Positions 51,134 through 59,448 of a stretch of DNA of 64,000 nucleotides are shown here, one piece after another. The stretch covers positions 3,998,001-4,062,000 of the forward strand of contig NZ_CP021744.1 of NCBI RefSeq assembly GCF_002192455.1. Direction: 5' to 3'. Each line of letters starts with the position of its first letter. Positions within the stretch are counted from its first letter, which is position 1. Source of the DNA: Streptomyces albireticuli. GTDB taxonomy: Bacteria; Actinomycetota; Actinomycetes; Streptomycetales; Streptomycetaceae. Made by a program: the position numbers and the translations under genes. The notes under the pieces were generated by a model. The model had not been told where the DNA came from. It saw nothing but the letters and a program-made list of their open reading frames with translations, and searched no databases.

Positions 51134-51895
51134 ATGACTGCTCGCTTCACCGGGAAGGTCGCCCTGGTCACGGGCGGCGGATCCAACATCGGCCGGCAGA
51201 CCGCGCTGACCTTCGCCCGGGGCGGGGCCACGGTCGTCGTCGCCGGCCCCGTCCTGGAGGACCTCGACGGGACCGTCAAGCTCATCGAGGAGGAGGGCGG
51301 CACCGCCTCCGCCGTCGTCACCGACGTCACCCGCTCCGCCGACGTGGCGCGGATGGTGGAGACGACCGTGGAGCGCCACGGCGGCCTGCACATCGCCTTC
51401 AACAACGCCGGCATCGTCGGCCGCCCCGGCCCCAGCTCCGAGCTGGACGACGATGTCTGGGCCGCCGTCTTCGCCGTCAACACCACCGGTGTGTGGCTGT
51501 CGATGAAGCACGAGATCGAGCACATGCGCGCGCACGGCGGCGGCGTCATCGTGAACTCCGCCTCCAACATCGGCTTCCACGGCCGCAAGCCGGGCATGGG
51601 CGCCTACGCGGCGTCCAAGGGCGCGGTCTCCATCCTCACGCGCACGGCCGCCCGCGAGTACATCGCGGAGGGCGTCCGCATCAACGCCGTGAGCCCCGGC
51701 GGCACCAACACGCCCATGTCCTTCCGGCCCGGCGAGACGGTCGAGGACCGCGACGCGCGGGTGCGGGCGGCGGTGCCGATCGGGCGGGTGGGGGAGACGC
51801 GGGAGATCGCGGACGCGGTGTGCTGGCTGGCTTCGCCGGAAGCGAGCTTCGTGGTGGGGCATGACCTGGTGGTGGACGGGGGTGCGACGGCCTGA
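51134..51895 (+). CDS. Short-chain dehydrogenase/reductase
   Basis: The 253-residue protein is a classical SDR: VTGGGSNIGRQTALTFARGG (cofactor), NNAGIVG, a catalytic Tyr-Lys in YAASKGAV, and the C-terminal DLVVDGGATA. It is clearly paralogous to the SDR at 46285 (shared WLSMKHEIEHM and GGGVIVNSASNIG patterns) but has the complete substrate loop. AAGGAG precedes ATG 51134. It ends the plus-strand run that starts with the AtaL-like gene. Confidence 0.88.
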   Translation: MTARFTGKVALVTGGGSNIGRQTALTFARGGATVVVAGPVLEDLDGTVKLIEEEGGTASAVVTDVTRSADVARMVETTVERHGGLHIAFNNAGIVGRPGPSSELDDDVWAAVFAVNTTGVWLSMKHEIEHMRAHGGGVIVNSASNIGFHGRKPGMGAYAASKGAVSILTRTAAREYIAEGVRINAVSPGGTNTPMSFRPGETVEDRDARVRAAVPIGRVGETREIADAVCWLASPEASFVVGHDLVVDGGATA

Positions 51896-51925
51896 CGGTG
51901 GGGGTTCGGGGTGCGGGTGGGGGTG

Positions 51926-52124
51926 CCGCTGCGCGGGGCCTGTTCCCCACCCCGCCCCTTCCCGAATGTCCTCAAACTCCCCCAGCTACCGCTGGGAGGT
52001 GCCCCCAGACGGGCTGAAATCAGCCCGTCCGGCGTTTGAGGACACCGCGCGGAGCGCGGAAAAGGGGGCCCGGGGGCCTCCCCGGTTTCGGGAAGGGGCG
52101 GGTAGGGGACAAGGCCCGCCGCAG
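51926..52124. repeat. Intergenic palindromic element, member C (full copy)
   Basis: This nearly symmetric element lies between convergent SDR genes. The terminal inverted repeats of about 36 bp share CCCCGCCCCTTCCCG on the left and CGGGAAGGGGCGGG on the right. The 74-bp core (51969-52042) holds CCAGCTACCGCTGG and GACGGGCTGAAATCAGCCCGTC hairpins (the latter at 52008-52029). The rest of the 324-bp gap (51896-52219) shows no gene. The core recurs at 54420-54493 in the opposite orientation with about three differences. Confidence 0.75.
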
Positions 52125-52219
52125 GCCCACCCACCCGCACCCCGCCGTCCGCGTGCGGCCAACGCCCCGGTCGCCGGGTGGGACGCTCCCACCCGGCGAC
52201 CGGGGCGCTCACCACCCCC

Positions 52220-52993
52220 TCAAACCCCCAGCGCAGCCCCCCCGTCCACCGTCAGGTCATGCATCGTGATGTGCGACGCGTGGTCGGACAGCAGGAAGAC
52301 CACGGCCTGTGCGACGTTCTCCGGCCGGGCCAGCTTCCGCAGGGGTATCCCCACGCGGTACGAGCTCGCGACGCCCTCGATCGACGCCTTGCGGGCGCTC
52401 TCCCCGTCCTGCCACATGTTGCTGAGCATCGGCGTCTCCGTGGAGCCGGGCGCCACCAGGTTGCAGCGGATCCCGTGCTTGGCGACCTCCAGGCCCATGC
52501 ACTTGGTGAACATCGTCGCCGCCGCCTTCGAGGCCGCGTACGCGGCCATCTCCACGCGGGCGGTGCCGGCGGCGTTCGAGGCGACGGTGACGACCGCGCC
52601 CCGGCCGCGCGGGACCATGCGGTTGACGACGGCGCGGGAGACGAAGAAGACGCCGCTGGTGTTCACCGCGAAGGTGAACGACCAGTCGGCGTCCGTCAGC
52701 CGCCGGGCCTCGGAAAGGCGGAGCACGCCGGCCGCGTTGACCAGGTAGTCCACCGGTCCGAGCCGCCGTTCGACCGCGTCGACGAACGCCTCCACGTCGG
52801 GGCTGGACGTGACATCCCCGGGGAACGCCTCCACCTGGAAGCCGTCCGCCGTGAGTTTCGCGACCGTGGCCCGCAGCCGGGCCTCGTCCTTGTCGACCGC
52901 CGCGACGGTGACGCCCCGCTCGCCCAGGGTCCGGACGACCGCTTCTCCTATTCCACCCGCCGCCCCGGTGACGAGAGCGACTTTTCCTTCCAT
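52220..52993 (-). CDS. SDR resembling 2,3-dihydro-2,3-dihydroxybenzoate dehydrogenase
   Basis: The 257-residue protein is an SDR with VTGAAGGIGEAVVRTLGERG, VNAAGVLRL, a catalytic Tyr-Lys in YAASKAAATMFTK and a C-terminal MHDLTVDGGAALGV. The overall pattern (IRCNLVAPGSTETPML, HASHITMHDLTVDGGA) is like DhbA/EntA, which make 2,3-dihydroxybenzoate for siderophores. No isochorismate genes are visible, so the assignment to that pathway is weak. ATG 52993 follows GGAGG by eight bases, so the five-residue extension to 53008 is unlikely. Confidence 0.78.
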   Translation of the reverse strand: MEGKVALVTGAAGGIGEAVVRTLGERGVTVAAVDKDEARLRATVAKLTADGFQVEAFPGDVTSSPDVEAFVDAVERRLGPVDYLVNAAGVLRLSEARRLTDADWSFTFAVNTSGVFFVSRAVVNRMVPRGRGAVVTVASNAAGTARVEMAAYAASKAAATMFTKCMGLEVAKHGIRCNLVAPGSTETPMLSNMWQDGESARKASIEGVASSYRVGIPLRKLARPENVAQAVVFLLSDHASHITMHDLTVDGGAALGV

Positions 52994-53353
52994 CTCACAA
53001 ACCTCCATACCCGGCGTGCACGGCCGAATAGCAACGGGACTTCATACACGTCCACAAATCAGTCTCGGGAAAACCGGATGGCGTGTGAAGCGAGGAATTC
53101 TCACTCCGTCAGGTGGCGGGTGCCCGAACGGCGGGGAGGCAGGCGCCCGCGGCAGGCCGCCGTCGGCACATGACCGCCGCAGCCTGCCTTTTTACCCCGG
53201 TCTGCCCCTGTTCAGGACCCCTGCGCATAGATGAAACGCCCTATCGTGCAGCGAAAAAGAGCCAGCTCCGGCTGAAATTCCGGGCCGCGACCGGACACGA
53301 TGTGAGGGCGCCGCGCAATTCAATTGTCCCGACCCTTGTCAGGAGAGCAGGCC
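52994..53353. promoter_or_regulatory. 360-bp divergent promoter region
   Basis: This stretch between the SDR and the membrane protein is relatively A/T-rich near 53035-53110 and 53180-53330, as promoters are in this genome. The open frames in it have no start signals. AGGAGAG lies before GTG 53354. No clear hexamers or palindromes stand out. Confidence 0.4.
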
Positions 53354-54442
53354 GTGTCCAACGGTTCCCCAGGACGTTCCTCTTCCGCGTCGCGCGGCGA
53401 AGCGCGGAAGATTCTCGTCGTCGTCGCGCTCGTGCAGTTCGTGATCGGCGGCTGGTTCTCGTGGTCGGCCTCCCGGGCCGCGCCGCGCGAGCTGCCGGTG
53501 GTCGTCGCTGCGGGCGTCCCCGACGTCGCCGAGGCGCTGCGGGCCGCGGCCCCCGGCGCGTACCGCGTCGAGGAGGTGCCCGACGCCGCGGCGGCCGAAG
53601 CGGCGCTGCGGGACCGTAAGGCGTACGGCGCCTTCGTGCCCGGAGCGCGGGAAGGCGGACCGGAGCTGCGCCTCGCGTCCGCCGCCTCGCCCGCCGCGGC
53701 CGACGCGCTGGCCCGGCAGGCCCGGGAACTGCCCGGCGTACGGGTGTCACGCGTCGTGGACGCCGTCCCCGCGGACCCGGACGACCCGCACGGCGCCGGT
53801 GCCGCGATGGGCTTCCTGCCGCTGCTGATCACCGCGGTGATCGCGGGACTGCTGCTGGTCCTCAAGGTTCGTGACACGGGCGCGCGGCTGCTCGGTGTGC
53901 TGGGCTTCGCGGTGCTCTCGGGCCTGCTGAGTTCTCTGATGCTCACTCAGGTGAGTGGGGTGCTGCCTGGTGGCTGGATGGTCACGGCGGGGGCCGTGGC
54001 GCTGCTGGAGCTGGCGATGGTGGCCGTCATCACGGGACTCGGGTCGCTCGTGGGGCCGCCCGGGGTGGCCGTGGGCGCGGTGCTGATGTTCGTGGTGGGC
54101 AATCCGCTGTCGGGGATGGGGTCGGCGCCGGAGATGCTGCCGGGTGTTCTGGGGACGGTGGGGCAGTACTTGCCGCCGGGGGCGGGGGCGACGTTGCTGC
54201 GGTCTGTGGGGGCGTTCGGTGGGGCGGGGGCTCTTGGGCCTGTCGTGGTGCTGGTGGGATGGGCGGTGGTGGGGCGCTGGGCGTGGGCGGGGTGCGGGGC
54301 GGGTTGCCGCCGCGCGGGGCGTTTCCCCCACCCCGCCCCTTCCCGCTGCATCCGATGTGCGGCTCCGCCGCGTGGCGGGGGCGAGCCCCCGGGCCCCCTT
54401 TTCCGCGCTCCGCGCGGTGTCCTCAATCGCCGGACGGGCTGA
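53354..54442 (+). CDS. ABC-2/YhgE-like membrane permease whose C-terminus runs into repeat D
   Basis: The 362-codon frame encodes an N-terminal helix (about 20-38), an extracytoplasmic domain of about 110 residues, and about five further helices (from FLPLLITAVIAGLLLVL to ALGPVVVLVGWAVVGRWAW). This is the topology of YhgE/Pip or ABC-2 permease-like proteins. The last 50 or so residues are Arg/Pro/Gly-rich (ending RAPRGVLNRRTG) and are encoded by the palindromic element. No stop codon occurs in any plausible reading before it, so the natural C-terminus has been replaced. No ATPase gene is adjacent. GTG 53354 follows AGGAGAG. Confidence 0.68.
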   Translation: MSNGSPGRSSSASRGEARKILVVVALVQFVIGGWFSWSASRAAPRELPVVVAAGVPDVAEALRAAAPGAYRVEEVPDAAAAEAALRDRKAYGAFVPGAREGGPELRLASAASPAAADALARQARELPGVRVSRVVDAVPADPDDPHGAGAAMGFLPLLITAVIAGLLLVLKVRDTGARLLGVLGFAVLSGLLSSLMLTQVSGVLPGGWMVTAGAVALLELAMVAVITGLGSLVGPPGVAVGAVLMFVVGNPLSGMGSAPEMLPGVLGTVGQYLPPGAGATLLRSVGAFGGAGALGPVVVLVGWAVVGRWAWAGCGAGCRRAGRFPHPAPSRCIRCAAPPRGGGEPPGPLFRAPRGVLNRRTG

Positions 54443-54545
54443 TTTCAGCCCGTCCGGGGGCACCTCCCAGCGGTAGCCGGGGGAGTTTGAGGACCGGGGT
54501 CCGGGGCGGAGCCCCGGTATCGGGAAGGGGCGGGGCTGGGGAAAC
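54307..54545. repeat. Intergenic palindromic element, member D (full copy, inverted to C)
   Basis: Left terminal repeat at about 54307-54346 (CCGCGCGGGG, then CCCCGCCCCTTCCCG), 74-bp core at 54420-54493 in the orientation opposite to member C, and right terminal repeat ending near 54545 (CGGGAAGGGGCGGGGCTGGG). It lies between the convergent permease and regulator genes and supplies the permease stop codon. Confidence 0.75.
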
Positions 54546-54551
54546 ACTCCC

Positions 54552-55577
54552 TCACCCGCCCCCTTCCCCCCGCAACAGCCCGCTCATCGCGATCAAATAC
54601 CCCAGCTGCGCCCGGCTCCCGCTCCCCAGCTCCGCCGACAGCCGCGCCACCCGCGCCGCCACCGTCCGCCGGCTGATCCCCAGCCGCCGCGCTATCGCCT
54701 CGTCCGTGTGGCCGGCCACCAGCAGGCGGGCCGTCGCGCGTTGCAGGTCGTCGGCCACGGCCGGTTCCGGGGCGCGGGGGGCGGCCGTGGTGACCGGGGT
54801 CGCGCGTTCCCACGCGTCGTCGAAGATCTGGGCGAGGAAGGCGACCAGGTCGGGCTGGCGGATCTCCAGGGCGGAGGTCCGCCCGTCGTCGGCCGCGGCC
54901 CCGGGGACGTAGGCCACCGTCCGGTCGACGACCACGAGGCGGTCGATGACATGGCCCAGCGTGCGGACCTCGGCGCCCGCCGCCAGCAGTTCCCCGATGT
55001 GCCGCAGCGTCGCCGAGTGCGAGCGCGCCGCGTGCTGGAACAGCGCCCGGTGGTGGACGCCGCCGCCCCGGAGGTGGTCGAGGCCGTCGAGACCGTACGC
55101 CGGGCGCCGGCCGCCCGGCTGTACGGTCATCAGCTCGCCCCGGCAGGAGCGGACGGCGTGCGCGAGGGTCGAGTCGATGACCCGTTCGCCGTGGATCTGC
55201 GTGGCCCAGCCCTGGTGTTCGCGCTTCGCGACCGTGTAGATCGCGTGCACGGGCGAGAAGCTGTCCGTGAGCGCCCGTACGTCCCCGCGCTGCCGCTCCA
55301 GCCGCTCCTCGATGGGCCGGACGAGCTCGGCGAGCGCGACGTCGGGCGCGACGGGGACCAGGACCTCCGGGTCGTCCGGCGGTGTCACCAGCAACCCCAG
55401 GCGCAGCAGGCACTCGGGCACGTCCTCCTTGGACGTGCAGCCCTTGACCACGGCTTGCCGATAGCGCGTCAGGCCCTCGGCGCAGAGGGCTTCTTCCGCC
55501 CCGTGCATCCCGTGCGCCCCGCCCGCACTGTGATCCTCATGCCCCGCATGTGCATCATGCCCCACGTGATCGTGCAT
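54552..55577 (-). CDS. TrmB/LuxR-type regulator with His-rich N-terminus
   Basis: The 341-residue protein begins MHDHVGHDAHAGHEDHSAGG, with eight His in the first 25 residues. A winged-helix-like region (about 35-60, YRQAVVKGCTSKEDVPECLL) follows, then a PLD-like effector region, and a C-terminal LuxR-type HTH (HTDEAIARRLGISRRTVAAR). This architecture is common among Streptomyces regulators, but the His-rich start is not. It may bind Ni, Zn or Cu. CATAAT lies six bases before the ATG at 55577, so the transcript is probably leaderless. It diverges from the secretion locus across 171 bp and may control it. Confidence 0.75.
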   Translation of the reverse strand: MHDHVGHDAHAGHEDHSAGGAHGMHGAEEALCAEGLTRYRQAVVKGCTSKEDVPECLLRLGLLVTPPDDPEVLVPVAPDVALAELVRPIEERLERQRGDVRALTDSFSPVHAIYTVAKREHQGWATQIHGERVIDSTLAHAVRSCRGELMTVQPGGRRPAYGLDGLDHLRGGGVHHRALFQHAARSHSATLRHIGELLAAGAEVRTLGHVIDRLVVVDRTVAYVPGAAADDGRTSALEIRQPDLVAFLAQIFDDAWERATPVTTAAPRAPEPAVADDLQRATARLLVAGHTDEAIARRLGISRRTVAARVARLSAELGSGSRAQLGYLIAMSGLLRGEGGG

Positions 55578-55748
55578 GGCGCCATTATGCGTCTTGGAAT
55601 GAAAGCTCCTAAGTGGGTGGATAGGTCTGCTTGCCAGGCGTGAGGCGTATTGCGCCTTGGAACCGCAAGCCTGTCCGCCTTCGGTGTTACGGTCACCGTC
55701 GCGATTCGACACGATCGCCACGAGCGAGCAGCAAGGACGGGGGTCCGC

Positions 55749-57575
55749 GTGGCACGCGCACGCGAACTGGGACGCAAGAAGGAACGGGGTGGTGGGCCAC
55801 AGGGCGAGATATTCCTCGCCAAATCGGCCGCCGTCCTCATAGGACTCTGCGTCAGCTGGCATCTGGCCGTCTGGGCGACCGCGGACGGACTCGCGTTCTC
55901 CGACGTCCGCGCCACGGCCACCGCCGTCGCCCTGCACCACCCCCTCGACCGCCTCGGCGACGACGTCGAGGCGGCCTCCACGGGCGTCACCGTCGCGGCC
56001 TGGCTCGCGATCTTCCTCGCCCCGCTGCTGGCCGCCTTCCTCGGCGTACGCGCGCGCCGGCGCCGGGTCGAGGGCGCCGGCGGCGAGGGCCTGGCCTCCG
56101 CCGTCGAGGCCCGCGCGGCCCTCGGCGAGGACCGCGCCCGGCGCGCCGCCGCCCAGACGCGCGCCACGACCTTCCAGGGCGCCGACGGGCGGTACGACGC
56201 CAGGGCCGCCGCCCGTGCCGAGCTCAGCGAGGTCGGCTGGCTGCTGGGCCGGCAGCTCGGCAGCGGGCAGCCGCTGGTCGCCACGCCGGAGGACTCGGTC
56301 GCGGTCATCGCCCCGTCCGGCGGCGGCAAGTCCCGCAACGTCGTCATCCCCGCCTGCCTGGACGCGCCCGGCCCGCTCGTCGTCACCTCCACCCGGGCCG
56401 ACGTCCTCGACGTCATCGCGGAACCCCGCTCCCGCGTGGGCCGGGTGTGGGTCTTCGACCCGCTCGACACCGTGGGCTGGCCGCACCGCATGGTCTGGGA
56501 CCCGGTCGCCGGCTGCCAGGAGGGCGAGACGGCGACCTCCCGCGCGCTGTCCTTCTCCGTCGGCATGGGCGCGGACGACAGCTCGTCCAGCAACGGCAGC
56601 TTCTTCCAGCAGACCGCGTCGTCCGCGCTCACCCGGCTGCTGCACGCGGCCGCGCTCGAAGGCAAGACCATCGAGCACGTGATGCGCTGGGCCACCAACC
56701 TGGAGAAGGCCAGCGAGCCGCGCGCCATCCTCACCGACCACCCCAACGCCGAGCCCGGCTGGGACGTCCTGCTGCGCTCGGTGTCCACCGGCGCCGACGA
56801 GACCGTGGCCTCCACCCGGCAGACCCTCGCCGCGCAGATCGAGCCGCTCGCCCTGCGCAAGGTGCTGCGCTGCGTCACCCCGCAGGAGGGCGTGCCCACC
56901 TTCGACCCCGACCGCTTCGTCGCCTCCCGCGACACGCTCGTCCTCATCAGCGACTCCAACGCCTCGACCAATGTGTCGCCGCTGACGACGATGCTGCTGG
57001 GCGAGGTCGTCGACGCGGCCAAGCGGCGGGCGCCGAGGCTCCCCTCGGGCCGGCTGGACCCCTTCCTCCGGCTCGTCCTCGACGAGGTCGCGAACGTCGC
57101 CCCGCTGCCCAAGCTGCCCTCGCTGGCCTCCGACGCGCGCGGCTACGGCATCCACATCGTCTACGCGCTCCAGTCGCTGGCCCAGGCCGTCCTGCGGTGG
57201 GGCCGGCACGAGGCCGACACCCTCCTCGACAACGCCGCGGCCACCCTCGTGATGGGCGGCCTCAAGGACGTCGAGGCGCTGCGCCGGTTCTCGGAGCTGG
57301 TCGGCGAGGCCGAGCTCACCGAGCTCTCCACCTCCCGGGACACCGGCCGGCTCTTCGGGCACGGCACCTCCGAGGTCGAGCGCGAGCGCCGGATCCTGCG
57401 CCCCGAGGAGATCCGCCAGCTGCCGCACGGCCAGGCCCTGCTGCTCTTCCGCGGGGCGCCCGGCGTCATCGCCGAGCTGCTGCCCTGGGACCAGCGGCGG
57501 GACGGGCAGGCGCTGCGGGCGGGCGAGCACGCGACGCGGGCCGCGCGCATCGGGCCGCCGCTGGAGACGGTGTGA
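55749..57575 (+). CDS. TraG/VirD4-like type IV coupling ATPase
   Basis: The 608-residue protein has two N-terminal helices (about 22-43 and 83-102), a Walker A motif APSGGGKSR (188-196) and a Walker B motif LRLVLDEVANVAPLP (about 440-454). Further family blocks are visible (DARGYGIHIVYALQSLAQA, IRQLPHGQALLLFRG). Coupling proteins are membrane hexamers that recruit DNA or protein substrates to a type IV secretion channel. GTG 55749 has a G-rich ribosome site (GGGGGTCCGC). The stop overlaps the next start (GTGA). No relaxase is seen in the window. Confidence 0.88.
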   Translation: MARARELGRKKERGGGPQGEIFLAKSAAVLIGLCVSWHLAVWATADGLAFSDVRATATAVALHHPLDRLGDDVEAASTGVTVAAWLAIFLAPLLAAFLGVRARRRRVEGAGGEGLASAVEARAALGEDRARRAAAQTRATTFQGADGRYDARAAARAELSEVGWLLGRQLGSGQPLVATPEDSVAVIAPSGGGKSRNVVIPACLDAPGPLVVTSTRADVLDVIAEPRSRVGRVWVFDPLDTVGWPHRMVWDPVAGCQEGETATSRALSFSVGMGADDSSSSNGSFFQQTASSALTRLLHAAALEGKTIEHVMRWATNLEKASEPRAILTDHPNAEPGWDVLLRSVSTGADETVASTRQTLAAQIEPLALRKVLRCVTPQEGVPTFDPDRFVASRDTLVLISDSNASTNVSPLTTMLLGEVVDAAKRRAPRLPSGRLDPFLRLVLDEVANVAPLPKLPSLASDARGYGIHIVYALQSLAQAVLRWGRHEADTLLDNAAATLVMGGLKDVEALRRFSELVGEAELTELSTSRDTGRLFGHGTSEVERERRILRPEEIRQLPHGQALLLFRGAPGVIAELLPWDQRRDGQALRAGEHATRAARIGPPLETV

Positions 57576-58768
57576 ACAGGGACGACGAAGGGCCTACGGG
57601 AATGACCGCGGACGGCTACGCACCGGACGGCTACGCACAGGACGGCTACGCACAGGACGGCTACGCACAGGACGGCTACGCACAGGACGGCGAGCTCGCG
57701 CGGATGCGCGCGGAGGTCGCGGGCCTGCGCGCCTGGCGGTCCGAACTGGAAGGGCTCGTCAAGGGCTTCGCCCAGGGCGTCAAGCGCGACCAGGGGGAGA
57801 TCGAGGAGATCCTCTCCGAGATCCTGGGCCGGCTGGACGCGGTGGAGGCCGGCGCGGCGGCCCGCCCGGGCGGTGCCGCGCCCGGCGCCCCCGCCCACCT
57901 GCCCTGGTCCCTGCGCGCCTCCGAGGCAGAGTGGCGGGAGCTGGCCGACTGGCTGGACTGGCTGGGCCGGCACTACGCGCCCCAGCTGCACCTGCGCATC
58001 TGGCCCTGCTGGCCGGCGCACGGCGGCGTCGTCGAGGAGCTGGCCGCGCTGCACGCCGCGTGGCGGGCCGCCACGGAGGCGGACGCGGACCCGGCGCGGG
58101 AGGGCAGCGAGCTCGCGTACTGGCACCAGATGTGGCTGTGGCCGACGGTCGAGCGGATCCGTCAGCACTACATGTTCAGCGAGTGCGAGACCGAGCACGC
58201 GGCCGACCGCCCGGGCCGCCCCACGGACCCGGCCGCCCTGGAGACGCGCCTCGCCGAGGCCGCGGCCGAGCGGCGACGGCAGGAGGACGAGCGCTACGCC
58301 TTCTTCGCCGAGGTGCCGGAGGGCTTCACGGCCGAGCGCCCCGACGGGCTGTGGCGCAGGGCCGGCGACGACTGGGAGTACCTCTCCCTGCTGGACTGGG
58401 AGTGGCACCCCGCGGACGCGGAACTGCCCCCGCCGGCGGTGGAGACGCTGCGGGAGATCCCCGCCGACCGGGCCGGCGCCCTGGCCGCGGACCGGCAGGG
58501 CTGGGCGACGTACTGGGCGCGCTACGCCGACGAGAACGACTGGCGCGCGGGCGAGGGCCCCACCACCGTCGTCCGGCGCCGCCGCAGCCCGGAGCGGCTG
58601 TACGACGAGGCGTACGGGGTGCGCGACGGCTGGGCGCCGACCGCGTCCGTCTACGCGTTCCTCGACGCCCGGCCGTCGAACCCGCCGCACCTCGTCGAGA
58701 TCGATGTCCAGGAGGCCGAGCGGCTGCTGCTGAGCCTGCGCGGAGTGACGGGAGCCACGGAGCTGTGA
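57572..58768 (+). CDS. DUF4913 protein fused to partner module A (copy 1)
   Basis: The 398-residue protein has a repeat of five DGYAQ units near the N-terminus (about 14-38), a coiled coil (about 43-90), a DUF4913 domain (about 110-215, with LADWLDWLGRHYAPQL, YWHQMWLWPTVERI and CETEHAADRPGR) and a C-terminal module A (about 250-398). Module A has LWRRAGDDWEYLSLLDWEWH, TTVVRRRRSPERLYDE, NPPHLVEI and ends LRGVTGATEL. DUF4913 proteins occur in actinobacterial conjugative elements. Module A recurs as a stand-alone protein at 59448. The gene overlaps the next RelA-like gene by GTGA. Immunity or antitoxin function is inference. Confidence 0.75.
   Translation: MNRDDEGPTGMTADGYAPDGYAQDGYAQDGYAQDGYAQDGELARMRAEVAGLRAWRSELEGLVKGFAQGVKRDQGEIEEILSEILGRLDAVEAGAAARPGGAAPGAPAHLPWSLRASEAEWRELADWLDWLGRHYAPQLHLRIWPCWPAHGGVVEELAALHAAWRAATEADADPAREGSELAYWHQMWLWPTVERIRQHYMFSECETEHAADRPGRPTDPAALETRLAEAAAERRRQEDERYAFFAEVPEGFTAERPDGLWRRAGDDWEYLSLLDWEWHPADAELPPPAVETLREIPADRAGALAADRQGWATYWARYADENDWRAGEGPTTVVRRRRSPERLYDEAYGVRDGWAPTASVYAFLDARPSNPPHLVEIDVQEAERLLLSLRGVTGATEL
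57611..57685 (+). repeat. In-frame 15-bp tandem repeat (five units)
   Basis: Five copies of GACGGCTACGCACAG (the first ends in CCG) encode DGYAQ or DGYAP. The units are exact, so copy number may vary between strains without breaking the frame. Confidence 0.85.
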
Positions 58769-59448
58769 GCACCAGCGAGACCACCGCCGGGAGCACCGGC
58801 ACCGCCGCCTGGCGGGACGACACCGAACCGCGCCTCGCGCTGACCGCCGAGGAGAACGCCGTCGTCACCGCCCGCTGGGAGGCGGCCCGCGCGGCGCGGG
58901 AACATCTCGACGCCTTGGTGCAATCCCTTCTGGACGCGCTCGCCGGGTCGCACGGCGCGGTCTGGGAGGGAAAGCAGTACCGGCTGAAGGGGCTGAAGGC
59001 GTTCCGCCGCGAGGCCGCCGCGGAACTCCACGAGGGCGTCACGCCGGAAAAGGTCGTGGCGAAGGTCAACGACCTCAACCGTTACACCCTGGTCTTCGAT
59101 CCGGCGCACTACACGGAGGGCGTGCGGCAGACGTACGCGCTGCTGCACGCCCGGGGACAGGTCATTGTCGTCGGGTCCGAGCGCAACAGCTGGGAGGACC
59201 CGGTGTACAAGGCCTTCCACGCCTCCTGGCAACAGCCCGACGGCCAGGTGAAGTTCGAGATCCAGTTCCATACGCCGGAGAGTTTCCGGGCCAAGTCGGA
59301 GAATCACCTGCTTTACGATCTGTACCGCTCGCGGCACACCCGGCGGTCGCTCGCCGGGGAGCGGAATGCGACGAAGGCGCACGAGCAGGCGGCCCAGGCG
59401 GTGCAGAGCGGCCGTTACGGCCGTACTCCGGCAAAGGAGAGTTACTGA
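58765..59448 (+). CDS. RelA/SpoT-fold nucleotidyltransferase-like protein B (copy 1)
   Basis: The 227-residue protein shows the order of synthetase motifs: a basic R-x-K-G-x-K-x-F-R-R loop (73-83), DLNRYT with the metal Asp (103-108), SWEDPVYKAFHASW (142-155) and FEIQFHTPES with E-x-Q (164-173), then His181. This is the core of (p)ppGpp/(p)ppApp synthetases and of ToxSAS-type toxins. No hydrolase domain is present. An N-terminal helical part (TAEENAVVTARWEAARAARE) is shared with copy 2. GTG overlaps the upstream stop and the TGA overlaps the next ATG by one base. Active chemistry and a toxin role are inferred, not shown. Confidence 0.72.
   Translation: MSTSETTAGSTGTAAWRDDTEPRLALTAEENAVVTARWEAARAAREHLDALVQSLLDALAGSHGAVWEGKQYRLKGLKAFRREAAAELHEGVTPEKVVAKVNDLNRYTLVFDPAHYTEGVRQTYALLHARGQVIVVGSERNSWEDPVYKAFHASWQQPDGQVKFEIQFHTPESFRAKSENHLLYDLYRSRHTRRSLAGERNATKAHEQAAQAVQSGRYGRTPAKESY

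Noticed and set aside
54552..57530. Long minus-strand extension of the His-rich regulator
   Set aside because: Sequence upstream of ATG 55577 lies opposite the coupling ATPase and has shadow-frame composition. The ATG has a promoter-like CATAAT box.
57611..57685. Tandem repeat as a CRISPR array
   Set aside because: Units are 15 bp without spacers and are in frame inside a coding sequence.
55631..58768. Possible 1045-residue fusion protein ending in module A
   Set aside because: The first 650 codons overlap the coupling ATPase in another frame and are Arg/Pro-rich noise. The real gene starts at GTG 57572 by overlap with the ATPase stop.
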